Shown here: in pieces, positions 12,340-23,435 of the stretch
Numbering within the stretch: position 1 is the first letter of the stretch
Layout: every line of letters begins with the position of its first letter
Assembly (NCBI RefSeq): GCF_003265705.1
Contig: NW_020312867.1
Span: 11,321,228 to 11,385,227 of the forward strand
Origin: Callorhinus ursinus
Taxonomy: Eukaryota > Chordata > Mammalia > Carnivora > Otariidae
Length of the DNA: 64,000 nucleotides
Reading direction: 5' to 3'
Notes under the pieces: model-generated
The model's database searches: none
What the model was told of the DNA's origin: nothing
What the model saw: only the letters and a program-made list of their open reading frames with translations
Translations under genes and position numbers: made by a program

Positions 12340-12550
12340 GGGCGCCTGGGTGGCTCAGTTGGTTAAGCGACTGCCTTCGGCTCAGGTCATGATCCTGGAG
12401 TCCCAGGATCGAGTCCCGCATCGGGCTTCCTGCTCAGCAGGGAGTCTGCTTCTCCCTCTGACCCTCTTCCCTCTCGTGCTTTCTATCTCTCATTCTCTCT
12501 CTCTCTCAAATAAATAAATAAAATCTTTAAAAAAAAAATTAAAAAAAAAA
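12340..12550 (+). mobile_element. SINEC nested in another SINE (second)
   Basis: Head GGGCGCCTGGGTGGCTCAGTTGG, tail AATAAATAAATAAAATCTTT plus poly(A). TTCTCTCTC lies on both sides (12,331-12,339 and about 12,551), consistent with a target duplication inside the host CT tract. Confidence 0.9.
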
Positions 12551-12892
12551 ATTCTCTCTCTCCCTCTGCTCCCCCAAAACCCCCTCTCCCAGCTCTCACG
12601 TGGTCTCTCTCCAAAAAAAAATTTGTGGCTACGTTCTTAGAATATTGTGGGCATTTTAAAACTGGTAACAGAACAGGTAACTCACTGACAAGGAAAGAAA
12701 TGTGCTGCATGTATCCCTGAGTGGAGGAAAAGGCAGGTTACAAAACACACGTGATATCCCATTACAGTGTGTACATACACACATAGAAAATGGAAGGATG
12801 ATGCTGAAGTGTTTTTAGATTTTGTGATTACCTCCAGATGACAGGATTATGACTTTTGGCTCTTATTTTTCTACAGTGTGTGTATCATTTTA

Positions 12893-13001
12893 AAGATTTT
12901 GGTTTTTTTTTAAGTAACCTCCACATCCAATGCAGGACTCGAACTAACAACCCCAAGATCAAGAATCGCATGATCTACAGACTGAGCCAGCCAGGTGCCC
13001 C
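12893..13001 (-). mobile_element. SINEC short form, reverse
   Basis: Runs from AAAGATTTTGGTTTTTTTTTAAG through ACTCGAACTAACAACCCC to CTGAGCCAGCCAGGTGCCCC. It carries the head region only, as in the short CAN-SINE group. Confidence 0.85.
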
Positions 13002-13289
13002 TATTTTTAAACCTTAAGTCATTGCCTGTGGATAATGTAAAGTAAATACACAGGCAAGACAAACTAGAAGGAGAAAGTGCAGCACTCACATCCCTGTGAC
13101 GAGATGCTTAGCTTCTCATTTCCAAGGATTTGCTGACAGAAGCTGAGTAACTCAAGAAACGAAAGGTGTGGTCAGAAGACAGGCACTCTCAATGTTCTGC
13201 AAACTTACTGTGCTCAGGGACTCCTGATTTTCCTGTATTTCCTCAGAGCCCTGTATTCTAACTACTTCTAAAGGCTGTTGTGTTTTGGG

Positions 13290-13472
13290 GTTTTTTTTTC
13301 TTTTTTAAGATTTTATTTATTTGAGAGAAAGAGCGAGAGAGAAAGAGCAGAAGTGGGACGGGGCGGGGAGGCTGAGGCAGAGGGAGAAGCAGACTCCCTG
13401 CTGAGCAGGGAGCCCGATGTGGGGCTTGATGGTTAAGGCAGATGCCTAACCAACTGAGCCACCCAGGTGCCC
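13290..13472 (-). mobile_element. SINEC, reverse, internal deletion
   Basis: Poly(T), GATTTTATTTATTTGAGAG, a GAGA block and ACTGAGCCACCCAGGTGCCC. The segment between GGGGCTTGATGG and GGCAGATGCC is shortened. Flanks share CTAAAGGC (about 13,268 and 13,473). Confidence 0.9.
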
Positions 13473-13559
13473 CTAAAGGCCGTTTTTATCTAAAAACAGT
13501 AGTGTACTTCTTCACATTAGTCTAGGTCATCAAATTCTTTATTTAAAAGAAATGAAAAA

Positions 13560-13690
13560 TATTCACTGGACCCAAAAAAGGGGAGCACTGAGAAATGTAC
13601 AGAGTTCTTGAATCAGTATATTGTACACCTGAAATTAATATAACACTTTTAACTATACTGGAATTAAAATTAAAAAGTTATTCAATGGAC
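13560..13690 (+). mobile_element. Short L1 3' end
   Basis: TCAGTATATTGTACACCTGAAATTAATATAACAC is followed by CTATACTGGAATTAAAATTAAAA, the terminal L1 3' untranslated sequence and tail. Similar flanks ATTCACTGGACCC and ATTCAATGGACCC suggest a short 5'-truncated insertion with a diverged target duplication. Confidence 0.7.
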
Positions 13691-13699
13691 CCTAAACTT

Positions 13700-13930
13700 C
13701 AATTACTATAATTTATAATCTAAAATTATATTTTTATATATATAAAATATAAAATATATATTTAAATTATATATAAACATAAATATTAATTCATTACAAT
13801 TATAATCTAATATATTTAAAATTATAAGCTACAAAACATTTATGATTCTTGGGTAAAATAGAAAACTAGTTTAAAAAATTTATATATACAAAAATTTATA
13901 TAAACTTAAAGTACATTAAAATTTTTTTTT
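13700..13930. repeat. AT-rich low-complexity tract
   Basis: Nearly all A and T with repeated TATATAAAATATA motifs. This is low-complexity sequence with no gene content. Confidence 0.8.
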
Positions 13931-14199
13931 CTTCTCAAGCCAGGGAATAAATGAAAAAACATCTAGAAATACTGCCTATCAATTTACTTATTGAACTGGT
14001 TCAGAAACATTTTCCAGGAAATGGGAAACCTCTCAATTTGACAGGAAAAGAAAAAAAATGAAAGGGAAGCTGAAAGAAGTATCATTTGGTGATGAGTACA
14101 TGCTATTATGCAGCCCATGAACAGAAGTGGCTTACGTTATGAAATACCCCAAACTCCAAAAGCTTACAACTTGAAAACATATTACTCAGTGGTACAGAA

Positions 14200-14520
14200 C
14201 AACAATGTGGACCTTGAGCTGTACCACCCAACACTAGAGCCACCAGCCCCACGTGACTACCGAGCGCTTGAAATGTGGTCAGCTGGAAATGTGCTGGTAA
14301 GTATAAAATACACACAATACTCCAAAGACTTACTATGGGGGGAAAAAAAGCAAAATATCTCATCAATAATATTATACTGATTGTTTGAAATGATAATCTT
14401 TTTATATATTAGGTTATAAAACACATTACTAAAATTAGTAGTACCTGCTTCTTTTTGTTTTAACTTAATCTAGCTACTAGAAAATCACATAGCACTGGTC
14501 TAAAGAAAGCAGATACCAGG
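14200..14520 (+). repeat. Probable ancient DNA-transposon-like repeat
   Basis: The phrases CCACGTGACTACCGAGCGCTTGAAATGTGG and CTAGCTACTAGAAAATCACATAGCAC recall a common old mammalian hAT-type element that encodes nothing. I do not name the family. Confidence 0.4.
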
Positions 14521-15007
14521 AAAAGAGAAAAGTTATGCAGAGTACACAACCATGGTAATCATGATCAGACTGCATCAAAAGAATATGTTCCAATACTTAA
14601 GATTTTTACAAAACACACACGCACATAACACAGGCACGGCCACGTACCCTAATCAAGCCATCAGAACAAACCCTGTATTACCGTTACACCGTCAGCTCGG
14701 CAGCCTGCACTCTGATAGAGGGAACAGGTGCCATAACCTAATTTCTCACACTCACAGCCCTGGAAGGCGGGAGCGGCCAGATGTGAGAAAGGCCAAAGCA
14801 GAAATCTGATGCTCACAACAAGCACAAGCTGAAAGGTCCTCAGGGGGCCAGGGGCTCTTGCACTGGAAGCTCAGGACCAGCACAAGAAACCTAAATAAAA
14901 CAAACAAGGTCCATCCAAGGGTCTCAAATCCAGAGGGGCTTTGTAACTACTGAATTGCAAGATCTGGTTTTGTATGACAAAGCTAAAACAAAATAATAAC
15001 CTGTATT

Positions 15008-15042
<35 letters not shown>

Positions 15043-16980
15043 GGAATGGGACAAATTTATTGATGAGACTTTTCCATACCAAACAGAAAGTCAGCCAAGG
15101 ACTTAGGCAATTTATCAACAGCTGGTCTTAATCCAACACTAACACACTGATTTTATAACACATCCCACTGAAAAGGCCAGCACTCACCTAATGTGCTTGG
15201 AGTCCCTTCATAGTAACTGTTCCATAGTAACCATCGTCCTTCCTTACCTTCTTATGCAAGCTCCCTGATCATCATCAGTGTTTACATAGGTTTTTGAAAG
15301 TACCCATTTTTTCCAGTAAATATTTAATTCTCTTGTTGCTACTGATCAAACTATCAACAATGAGCATTTTATATAACATGTTTAGTTATGAGAAAGTGGG
15401 ACACTGACGTCAAGAGCACGCAGTCTATAAACCAAAGACACCAGAATTACCAGACACAGCCTCTCGGAAATCAGCCACCAATAAAACACAGTTCCTCATA
15501 GCTCAAAGTCTTTAATCCAGTTTCTATCCGAGTCCCTCCACATCTACAGATCAACTTGTAAAATGTGCCTGCAATCAGACCGGGGCACATGGTCAGCAGG
15601 CTCCTGGCACTGGGCAGAGCTGGTGTTCTCTGCTAGGAATACCCAGACAGTGAACTATCACCTGTATGCTCCTGATCACATACTAACTGGCAAGCCTTCT
15701 CTTTTCTCAGCTCTGTAAACTTCCTATTTAGGATCTGTACTGGGGTGGGGGAGAGGGGGAGTTAAACTAACCATTTGGCTAGTTTCCTAAACTGCCACAA
15801 GTCTCAGCGGCATTGATGGAAATGGATTACGTGTGAAGCCGTCTGCCATTTCAGTGGACTGGGACAAGGAGTGAATTATAGAGACATGATAATTATCAAA
15901 CTGGGCATGAGCACTCAGAGAAAGGATCTCAAAAGGGCCCGAAATGGTCAGAAATGAATTTGGGGAAGTGGGACTTGGGGGGTCAGGCTTGGATAACAGA
16001 ACGTTCTGAGCGGTAGACCACCATGGAGACCAAGGTAGGCAGAAGTATGGCAAGTCTCTAGGCCATGAAACCAGCTCAGCCACAGCATACAATGGGAGGT
16101 GGAGGACGAAAACCCCTTGCAGGGTCAAGGGAGTCCAATGTAAATGCAACACAGTTTTATGAAACATGAGTTCCTAGCCAGGTAAGGAGAACAGAAACAG
16201 TCCACCACTGAAAAATCTCAAGATGGAAGGTCAAGAAGCTACTGTGTTAATCCAAGTGTAAGGATCTTGGCAACTGGGATGGCGGAAGGGACAGTGAGAA
16301 AAAGGAACAGAGGGAGGGATTTGAAAGAGAACAACAACAAAAATCAATCAAAGATTTGGTGTCAAAAAGGACCTCTAAAAAAAGAACAAGAGTATCTCCC
16401 TTAAATAAGGAAACGGGCTTGACAAGGCAAGTAATGAACAAAGTCTGGACATGCTGAATTTGATCCGGGGGTGACAGTACACCCGACAAGCGCCCACCGA
16501 AGACCAGATATCTGAGAGAGAAGCTCTGTGCACAAACAGAGAAAGAGAGGTGCGAACTGAAATATAGAGACAGTAACTGAAACTCTGAGAGCTGAGAAAC
16601 CATGTAGTTTGCAGGTATCCCCAGACAGAACCGTCTTCCCCTCACCTCCCTTGCGCTTAATAAATATTACTTTTAAGAATGGATTACATATAATTTGACA
16701 CCAGCTTAAGAAAAACAAAAAAAGCTGCACACAGAAAAAGTCAAAGAAATCCACAAATCTTCACAGTGGTGTCACTAGGTGGTAGGATCAAGGATCTTCC
16801 TCTTAAATTCTTGGAGTTTCCGTGGGTTTTTTTGTTGTTTTTGTTTGTTTTTTTAAGCAGTAAGTATAGATTTTCTATTAGAAAATGAAAAATTTTTTTA
16901 AATGATCCCCTTTCAGCATTTGTGAAAGCTCTTATAATTGTGACTTTTACTGTTTGTAAATTAAAAGTAAAATAAAAGTA
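14521..16980. other. Unassigned sequence
   Basis: Anonymous DNA with an A homopolymer (15,014-15,039). Minus-strand open frames at 15,787-16,167, 16,247-16,645 and 16,401-16,754 overlap in different phases, lack domains and read through purine-rich tracts. No gene is called. Confidence 0.4.
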
Positions 16981-17500
16981 CCACTGACATAACATTCTAT
17001 ACCTATCACACTGAATAAGTTAGTTTTGACATGACAACCTGTTTGAGAGAATGTTTATTAATAGGAGTGTCAACTCTTGCAGCTTCCCTACAGGACAATT
17101 TGTCAAAATTTAAAAAACTAAAAAATCTTAAGCACTATACCCAACAATTGTACTGCTAGAAACTTACTTATGGGTATTCTCCCTAAAATACATACAAAAA
17201 ATTTCATTGCAGTATTGTTTGTAATAGCAAAAAATTTAAAATAACCAAAATGCCCATCAAGCTTTGGGATGAGAGAGGGTGGGGGACCGGGAATGCAATG
17301 TAATAATATCAGTAATAATGAGGAATGCTTGAAAAAGAGAGAAGAGGTCTTCAATCTTTACCCCCAGGGTTCAGACCTGGGACCCCAGACAAGGAGCCTC
17401 AATTGGCAATCAGTACTCAAATTTTTACTGATAAAAAAAAGTCAAAAGCATATAAAGGAAAATGAAAATATTTACTTCCTACCTTACTATTACCTGTAAA
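16981..17500 (+). mobile_element. Old L1 3' region fragment, sense
   Basis: CTATACCCAACAATTGTACTGCTAG, TGCAGTATTGTTTGTAATAGC and CCAAAATGCCCATCAA follow L1 ORF2 3' order. The remainder to about 17,500 is decayed 3' sequence. Confidence 0.65.
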
Positions 17501-18210
17501 TGGCAAGACTTTGCCTATTTTCTACTTTAATCTGCTTACAAGGAATTTGGCCTAAAGCAGTCCATTACCTTATCATTAGCATTAATGGAACAATTAATTA
17601 TTCCCAAGATTGCATTTAGACTGTTAGTGACAGGTGCAAAGGACAAGGTCAAGCACAAATGAATTCTAACACTAAAGGGCTGTCAGCACAACTGCACGGT
17701 GAAATGCAGAACGAAAAAGACTGGGTTTCAGACGCACCTAAATGCCGCACCGTGGACCTGTCCATATGCTTTCCGTTACAAGCCGCTGAGCTACATTTCC
17801 TCGTGCTGCTGAGGTCCAAGCTCGAAACCACAGGGGGATCCCGGTTAGCAGAGTCAAGACCTAGCTAGAGAAAAACAGATGGTAAATAAAAATGGAGTAA
17901 TAATGAACCTACCAGGAGGCACTCCACATGAACAGAGAAGCCTACTTCTCACTCAGCTGTGCCCAATCCTAGAACTTGCTCTGTGACGACTTCATTCTTG
18001 AGGAGCACCTAGGAGGCCCCAGCCAGCCCCTGGGCAGAATCACACATGGCACCCTCATTCCCTTCAAAATCGGCTCTTAATCTGCACTGAATATTTTGGA
18101 AGATGGTATTTTAGAATACCTGGGAAAAGCAATTTTGTACTTAACTGGGGTTTCTTCCTTGGTAATCTTTTAAACTCCATATTCCCTAGCGTAAGACCTC
18201 AATTTACCCA
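17501..18210. other. Unassigned sequence
   Basis: No gene or repeat family was recognised. Opposed open frames of 60-69 codons overlap at 17,649-17,868 and are not supported by any domain. Confidence 0.4.
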
Positions 18211-18404
18211 AAAAAAAAATTTAAAGATTTTATTTATTTATTTGACAGAGAGAGAGAGAGAGCACAAGCAGGGGGAGTGGCAGGCAGAGGGAGAAGCAGA
18301 CTCCCCGCTGAGCAGGGAGCCCGATGCGGGACCCAATCCCAGGACCCCAGGACCATGACCTGAGCCAAAGGCAGACGCCCAACCGACTGAGCCACCCAGG
18401 CACC
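18211..18404 (-). mobile_element. SINEC, full length, reverse
   Basis: AAAGATTTTATTTATTTATT, a GAGA tract, then CTGAGCCACCCAGGCACC. The far end runs directly into a poly(A) stretch before the MIR remnant. Confidence 0.92.
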
Positions 18405-18418
18405 AAAAAAAAAAAAAT

Positions 18419-18478
18419 CTTTTTACAGACTTCTCTAGTGCTCACTACGTGCCAGGCACTGTACTAAGTACCTCTTAA
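18419..18478 (-). repeat. MIR, left half (split by later insertions)
   Basis: Contains CACTACGTGCCAGGCACTGTACTAAGTAC, the antisense of the MIR 3' region. The complementary half resumes at 26,924, so a SINE and the retrovirus inserted inside one MIR. Confidence 0.7.
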
Positions 18479-18686
18479 AATTTTTTTAAGATTTTATTTA
18501 TTTATTTGAGAGAGAGAGCAAGGTCAAAGAGCAGGAGAGAAGCAGTCGGGGAGGGAGAGCGACAAGAAGACTCCACCGAGCACAGAGCCCCACGTAGGGC
18601 TCGATCCCACAACCCTGAGCCACGCACGACCTGAGCCGAAACCAAGAGTCAGATGCTCAACTGACTGAGCCACCCAGAAGCCCCAT
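18479..18686 (-). mobile_element. SINEC (older variant), reverse
   Basis: AAGATTTTATTTATTTATTTGAG at the left and CTGAGCCACCCAGAAGCCCC at the right. It carries the CCGAAACCAAGAGTCAGATGC variant. The right end lies four bases before the retroviral LTR. Confidence 0.9.
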
Positions 18687-18690
18687 TACC

Positions 18691-19113
18691 TGTTAAAATT
18701 AATAAAGGGAAACGTCACTAATGTGGAGTGGAGAAGAAAGTAGGGGAGGCTCTAAGGGGAAGCCGGAGGGGGAGCGAGTCCACTCAATTACAGGAAGAAT
18801 TGTCAATTATAGATCCTAACAGGAGAATCTCAATAGGAAACAATCATCAATGATAGGCCCCAAAAGGGAAAGATGTACATTGCAGCTCCTACAAGAAATC
18901 TGCTACCCTTGCCAACTCAGCCAATGACAAGCCACCATCACCCTGAACTAGTGTCTTCCTCCAATAGGCTTTGCCTCAAAGCCACCCCTCCTAACTTCTT
19001 CCTTCTCCATAAAATCACCTTCCTCTCTGTTGGACTTGCCTATGGTGTGGCCATGGCTTAATGCCCCAAATAAACTCATTTTTGCTGGTAAAAACTTATT
19101 TTTAAGGTTAACA
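18691..19113 (+). repeat. 5' LTR of the endogenous retrovirus
   Basis: Begins TGTTAAAATT and ends AAGGTTAACA, with the TG...CA termini of LTRs. It aligns over its length with 26,498-26,919, sharing blocks such as AGAATTGTCAATTA, CAATCATCAAT, CTCCATAAAAT and TTTTTGCTGGTAAAA. The two LTRs differ at many positions by eye, so the insertion is old. Confidence 0.93.
19069..19074 (+). promoter_or_regulatory. LTR polyadenylation signal AATAAA
   Basis: AATAAA sits about 40 bp before the LTR end, in the usual R-region position. The matching hexamer is present in the 3' LTR (CCAAATAAACCC near 26,872). Confidence 0.7.
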
Positions 19114-19118
19114 TTATT

Positions 19119-19136
19119 TGGTGATTAGAAGTGGGA
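19119..19136 (+). other. Candidate primer-binding site
   Basis: Begins TGG, as tRNA-primer sites do, and lies five bases after the 5' LTR. The sequence TGGTGATTAGAAGTGGGA is presumably mutated. I do not assign a tRNA. Confidence 0.5.
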
Positions 19137-19308
19137 TCCAGAAGACTGCCAACAACTCCAAGGCTGGTGAGCAAATAGGTACCCATACCCACAGAGCTAC
19201 CTGAGCTCACTGCTTTCTCCTCAAACCTAGAATTTGAAGGTAATTTTTCTCCTGGATTTTGGGCTCTGTGTTTTAAGCTCTCCAAGAATTATTTGGGACC
19301 TGTTTTGA

Positions 19309-19490
19309 GGCTTTGTCCTTTATAAGCAGCTCATTTGGCCTTTGGTCCAACTCCTATTATGAACCAGGCTACTCCTACTGAAACTGTGCTAGCCTTTCAC
19401 CCAACTTCCTGGGAACAAGGCTGTGCCTACTGGAACAGAGCTGGCCTTTGCTCGGATTCCTTTTAGAACCAGGCTGTTCATACTGTTTAG
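19309..19490 (+). repeat. Degenerate ~52-bp tandem repeats in the retroviral leader
   Basis: Units starting GAACCAGGCTACTCCTACTG (19,361), GAACAAGGCTGTGCCTACTGG (19,413) and GAACCAGGCTGTTCATACTG (19,466) are spaced 52-53 bp. A weaker unit precedes them. They lie between the primer site and gag. Confidence 0.75.
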
Positions 19491-19618
19491 GAATTTTTCT
19501 TTCTTGCTCTAGAAAAAAAACAAAACCCTAAGAAATGAGATCCCAGTCATCAAAATGTTTTGAGGGTGCCCCTACTTCTGGGACCCTAGCCAGGTTTATG
19601 TTTAAAAACTGTGGTCCC

Positions 19619-19837
19619 GGGCACCTGGGTGGCTCAGATGGTTGGGCATCTGCCTTCGGCTCGGGTCGTGATCCCGGGGTCCTGGGATCGAGTCCCGCAT
19701 CGGGCTCCCTGCTCGGAAGAGGGCCTGCTTCTTCCTCTCCCTCTGCTGCTCCCCCTGCTTGTGCTCTTTCGCTCTGTCAAATAAATAAATAAAAATCTTT
19801 AAAAAATAAATAAATAAATAAATAAAATAAAAAAATG
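19619..19837 (+). mobile_element. SINEC in the retroviral leader
   Basis: Head GGGCACCTGGGTGGCTCAGATGG, tail AATAAATAAATAAAAATCTTT followed by AAAT repeats. Target duplication AAAACTGTGGTCCC (19,605) and AAAACCGTGGTCCC (19,838). It was inserted after the provirus. Confidence 0.93.
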
Positions 19838-19929
19838 AAAACCGTGGTCCCTCTTCATGCACAAAGTAACTTAGAACTCCAATGGCCATTACAGGGAATG
19901 TGCCATATCCCCAAACTTACTCTTCTCAA

Positions 19930-20985
19930 AAATTAATTGGACAGCCATGGCTCTAAAATTGTCAAAACTGAATGGGATGCCTACTTTGGGATTTTGAAGC
20001 TTTTCAAACATTATCAGGAATCTAAAATTGCCTGTCTGCAAAATACAATTTCTAGACTAACAGAGGCAAACAAAGGGAGAAAAGGGCTTCTGAGGCCTTT
20101 TTCCTTCCTGTCTTCTATGTCTCAGGATGTGCAGCAGCTGTCTTGCGTTCAGTCCTGAACTTCCCTTTTCCTCTGAAACTCTCCCCACTCCCTCCTTTCC
20201 TGAACGTAATAAAAACTGCCCCTTTAAAGTGAAGTCTTCTGAGGATCCAAATAAACCCCAAATCTCTTATGTTCCCTGGACCAAGGCCAGACTGTGAGCC
20301 AGAGTTGAAGAGTTTCCTAAAGTGACTCAGAACTCACAATTACTAAAGAATTTAACATAGTTATTCTAACTTACCACCCCCGGTTTCTCAGATTTGTATC
20401 AGTCAGGTCATGTGCTTGTTGGTGAGGACCAGGCCAAATGCTGGATGAAACTAGCCCCATGAGAACATCCTAAAAGATTTAGAGACACAAACCCCTAAAA
20501 CTTTGGCAAGATTCTAGAACGCTCACTGGAAACCTCCACCGGGCAGTTACGGTAGCTTTTCCTAAGCCTGCTGATTGGAACAAAATTCAGGCTTGCACAC
20601 AAAATCCTGATGAACCTGGTCACAACTCCTATAACCAACTCCAAACCGTCTTTAAAGATTCTGGGCTTCCGTAAGAGGCTGAATCCACCTGGGTAGCCTT
20701 TAACTCTACATTTACTAACAGGCAGAACCAGGATCTTTTAGTTGAAGGACCAGCATGGAATGGGAAACTCAGTCCACTCCAGAGTTCGCTAGCTTGGCAA
20801 ACCAGCTCACTCACACCCAGCAGGGTCACCTGAAAGAAAGAACCAAAATTCTCAATTTTCAACTCTGGCAAATGAAGGCCCCTAAACAGACCCAAACCCC
20901 CCGGTTTCTGTTATTGGTGCAAAGGGCCTGGGCACTGGAAAAAAGACTGTTACACACTTAAGCATTCCAGAAGCCTTCAGCCCTT
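19930..20985 (+). pseudogene. Retroviral gag remnant
   Basis: Matrix-like start near 19,937 (residues KTEWDAYFG visible), then capsid-like sequence around 20,480-20,760 in several frames, including TQNPDEPGHNSYNQLQ and TWVAFNSTFTNRQN. A single CCHC zinc knuckle is the best-preserved part: C-x2-C-x4-H-x4-C at 20,909-20,950, reading CYWCKGPGHWKKDC. Frameshifts and stops (for example after 20,155) split the frame. In living gammaretroviruses Gag builds the particle and the knuckle binds RNA; this copy is inactive. Confidence 0.88.
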
Positions 20986-23015
20986 TAGCCAGCCTTTCTA
21001 GGGTCCTCCTAATTCCCAGTGATGGGGCTCCAACGACCGACAGGGACTCTTCCCAGTCCCCCCTCTTAATTGGCTTGGAGAAACCACTCTCCAGACTGAG
21101 AATCAATCTCTTTGTCTAACTGACCGTAGAGCTACATTCTCGGAGCTCAGCACCACTCCTGGAAAGCAGGCCCTGCAGGCGTCAGAACATGAAAACAGCT
21201 CCGATAGTGGGGGGTCTCTCATAAACCTCAACAGGTTCCTGTCTCTGCCCCTATTCCCTTTGGTTTAGGCCCTTTGAGAGATTCCCACCCTTTAGTTTCT
21301 CTACCCCATTCATTGACTGGGCCAAGATTTCTTAGAAAAGTATCATGCCAGAATTTCTCCCAAAAGAAGGAAATCATTCTAGAATCAAAATTGCCAACCA
21401 GGTGGATTCAATGACCCTTCAACATCTTCTATTTGCTCCATCTCTGATGGCACGATGGGGGAGTCTGGGGACACTGCTCATTTGTCCTCATCGGGTCAGC
21501 TACCACCCTCTTTATGGGCAGATTCCTCAACTGATATTGGCAGAATTCACAGCGCGCCTCCCATCAAGATTCAAACCGATCCCTCACCACCTCTCCCCAG
21601 AACGAATACGCTATAAATAAAGAAGCCCTTTAAGGCATCAAGCCCGTAATAGGAGACCACGGGACTCAGGGCCTTATCATTCCCTGCACTAGTCCCTGGG
21701 AGCCCCTATTTTACCTGTGAGAAGACCCAGTGGGGCCAAGGATGGAGGTTAGTCCAGGACCTCGGAGCAATAAGTAACATTATCCCTGGGCACCCTGTTG
21801 TTCCTAACCCCCATACACTGACACTGAAAGCAAATCCTTCTCCACTGTAATTGTTCTATATAGTGCACTTTTGGTATTCCAGTTCATAAGGATAGCCCGT
21901 ATCTTCTTGCTTTCACTTGGGAAGAACAGTAATAAACCTGGACAATAATGTCCCAGGTTACTCTTTACAAACCTTAAAAGCTGATATGGAGGATAAAAAG
22001 TTTTCTGCAGGCTCCTGTTGGTTACAATATGTGTATGTTCTGCTTCTCTTCTCCCTTTCTCCAACCTCTTCACAGGAGACAGCATTCACCTGCTAAAACT
22101 TGTGGCCTTAAAAGGACATAAAGTTTTCAAGGAAAAATTGCAGCTTGCACAAACTCAGGTTCATCTTAGGGCACCTGATCTCAGAACAAGGACTACATTT
22201 AGATGCAGGTAGGTTTCATGGCATCCTGAACCTCCCAAAACTTAAAACTAAGTGCCAATTATGAAGTTTTCTTGGACTGGCTGTCTACTGTCAAAACTGA
22301 GATTCCAAACTTCTCTCTTACAGCTCAACCATTGTATGCTTCACTTAAAAATGACAAACCTGACCCTGTCATTCAGAAAGATCGAAAAGACCAAGCTTTG
22401 GAGACTTTAAAGAAAAGCCTAATAAAGCCTCCTGCCCTCGCACATTCTAATTATCAACTTTCCTTTTCCTCGCTGTTTGTGAGAAGGAAGAAAATGCCTG
22501 GAGTACTTGCTTGCCCCAAAATATGGGGGACCATCACTGACCCATCGGGTAGGAGAGCCAACCACTGGAGCCTGTGGCCAGGGATGTCCCTTCTGCCCCC
22601 ACCTCTGAGCCATTCCTGTCACTGCCCTTCTGGTTAAGGCCAGTGAAGAAAGAGTCACAGGACTCCCTCTAACCAAGCTCGTGCTGCATGCAGAAGCCCC
22701 CCACAAATTCTCACCACACTCAACACCTCAGTCAGCTGCCTCCCCTCCTAGGAGATCCCCCTGCTAACTGCTCCTCACAGAACTCCTTCTCACTGCAATA
22801 ACCTTAATCAAGCCGCTATTCTTCTCTCCTCCTTCACGGAGGAGACCACTCACAACTGCTTAAGACTGACAGATCACCTCCTGACTCCCTGTGACAATTC
22901 CTAGGAAACTCCTCTAACCAAGGCAGATTTTTCATGTTTTACTGATGGTGCTTATTTAAAGGATGAAAATGACAAATATTGTGCTGGGAATGCTAGTGCA
23001 GAAGTGACTGAGGCA

Positions 23016-23215
23016 GGGCGCCTGGGTGGCTCACTTGGTTGGGCGACTGCCTTCGGCTCAGGTCATGATCCTGGAGTCCCGGGATCGAGTCCCACATCGG
23101 GCTCCCTGCTCAGCGGGGAGTCTGCTTCTCCCTCGGACCCTCTTCCCTCTCATGCTCTCTGTCTCTCATTCTCTCTCAAATAAATAAATAAAATCTTTAA
23201 AAAAAAAAAAAAAAA
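23016..23215 (+). mobile_element. SINEC inserted in the RNase H region
   Basis: Head GGGCGCCTGGGTGGCTCACTTGG, tail AATAAATAAATAAAATCTTT plus poly(A). Exact 15-bp target duplication GAAGTGACTGAGGCA is at 23,001-23,015 and 23,216-23,230. The pol frame continues after it. Confidence 0.95.
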
Positions 23216-23435
23216 GAAGTGACTGAGGCAGCACTTCTATACCTTTAGCTACTTGAGCCCAACAAGGCTGAGTTACATGCCCTTGGTCAAGCTTGTACCT
23301 TGGCCAAAGGTAAAACCACAAACATTTACACCCGTAGCTGGTATGTCTTTGGGTAGCTCAGAACTCTGGAATGTTATGGCAACAATGGGGTGCCTTTACC
23401 TCCAAAGGGGATAAAATTAAAAATGGCTCCTAGGG

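Larger units (their letters stand above)
12000..12620 (+). mobile_element. SINEC host element, split by two younger SINEs
   Basis: The 5' part (12,000-12,140) has head GGGGCGTCTGGGTGGTTCAG and the CTCTTGATTTCTGCTCAGG variant. Its CT-rich tail resumes at 12,551-12,620 after two nested SINEs. The break lies in a CTCTCTC tract. Confidence 0.8.
11500..12892 (+). mobile_element. Old L1 3' region, split by a SINE nest
   Basis: L1-like sequence begins near 11,520 (AAACTGCTAGTGGGAATAATAA, GACCCAACAATTCTACTCTT) and resumes after the SINEs at 12,621 (TGTGGCTACGTTCTTAGAATATTG) to about 12,890. The two parts share AAATTGTGGATAC at the break, showing one element interrupted by later insertions. Confidence 0.65.

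Noticed and set aside
12000..12620. CRISPR-like repeat array from repeated similar units
   Set aside because: The repeated units are nested SINEs about 200 bp long with target duplications. The genome is mammalian and there are no short spacer-separated repeats.
22272..22637. 121-codon open frame
   Set aside because: It is a surviving piece of the retroviral pol remnant, not an independent gene.
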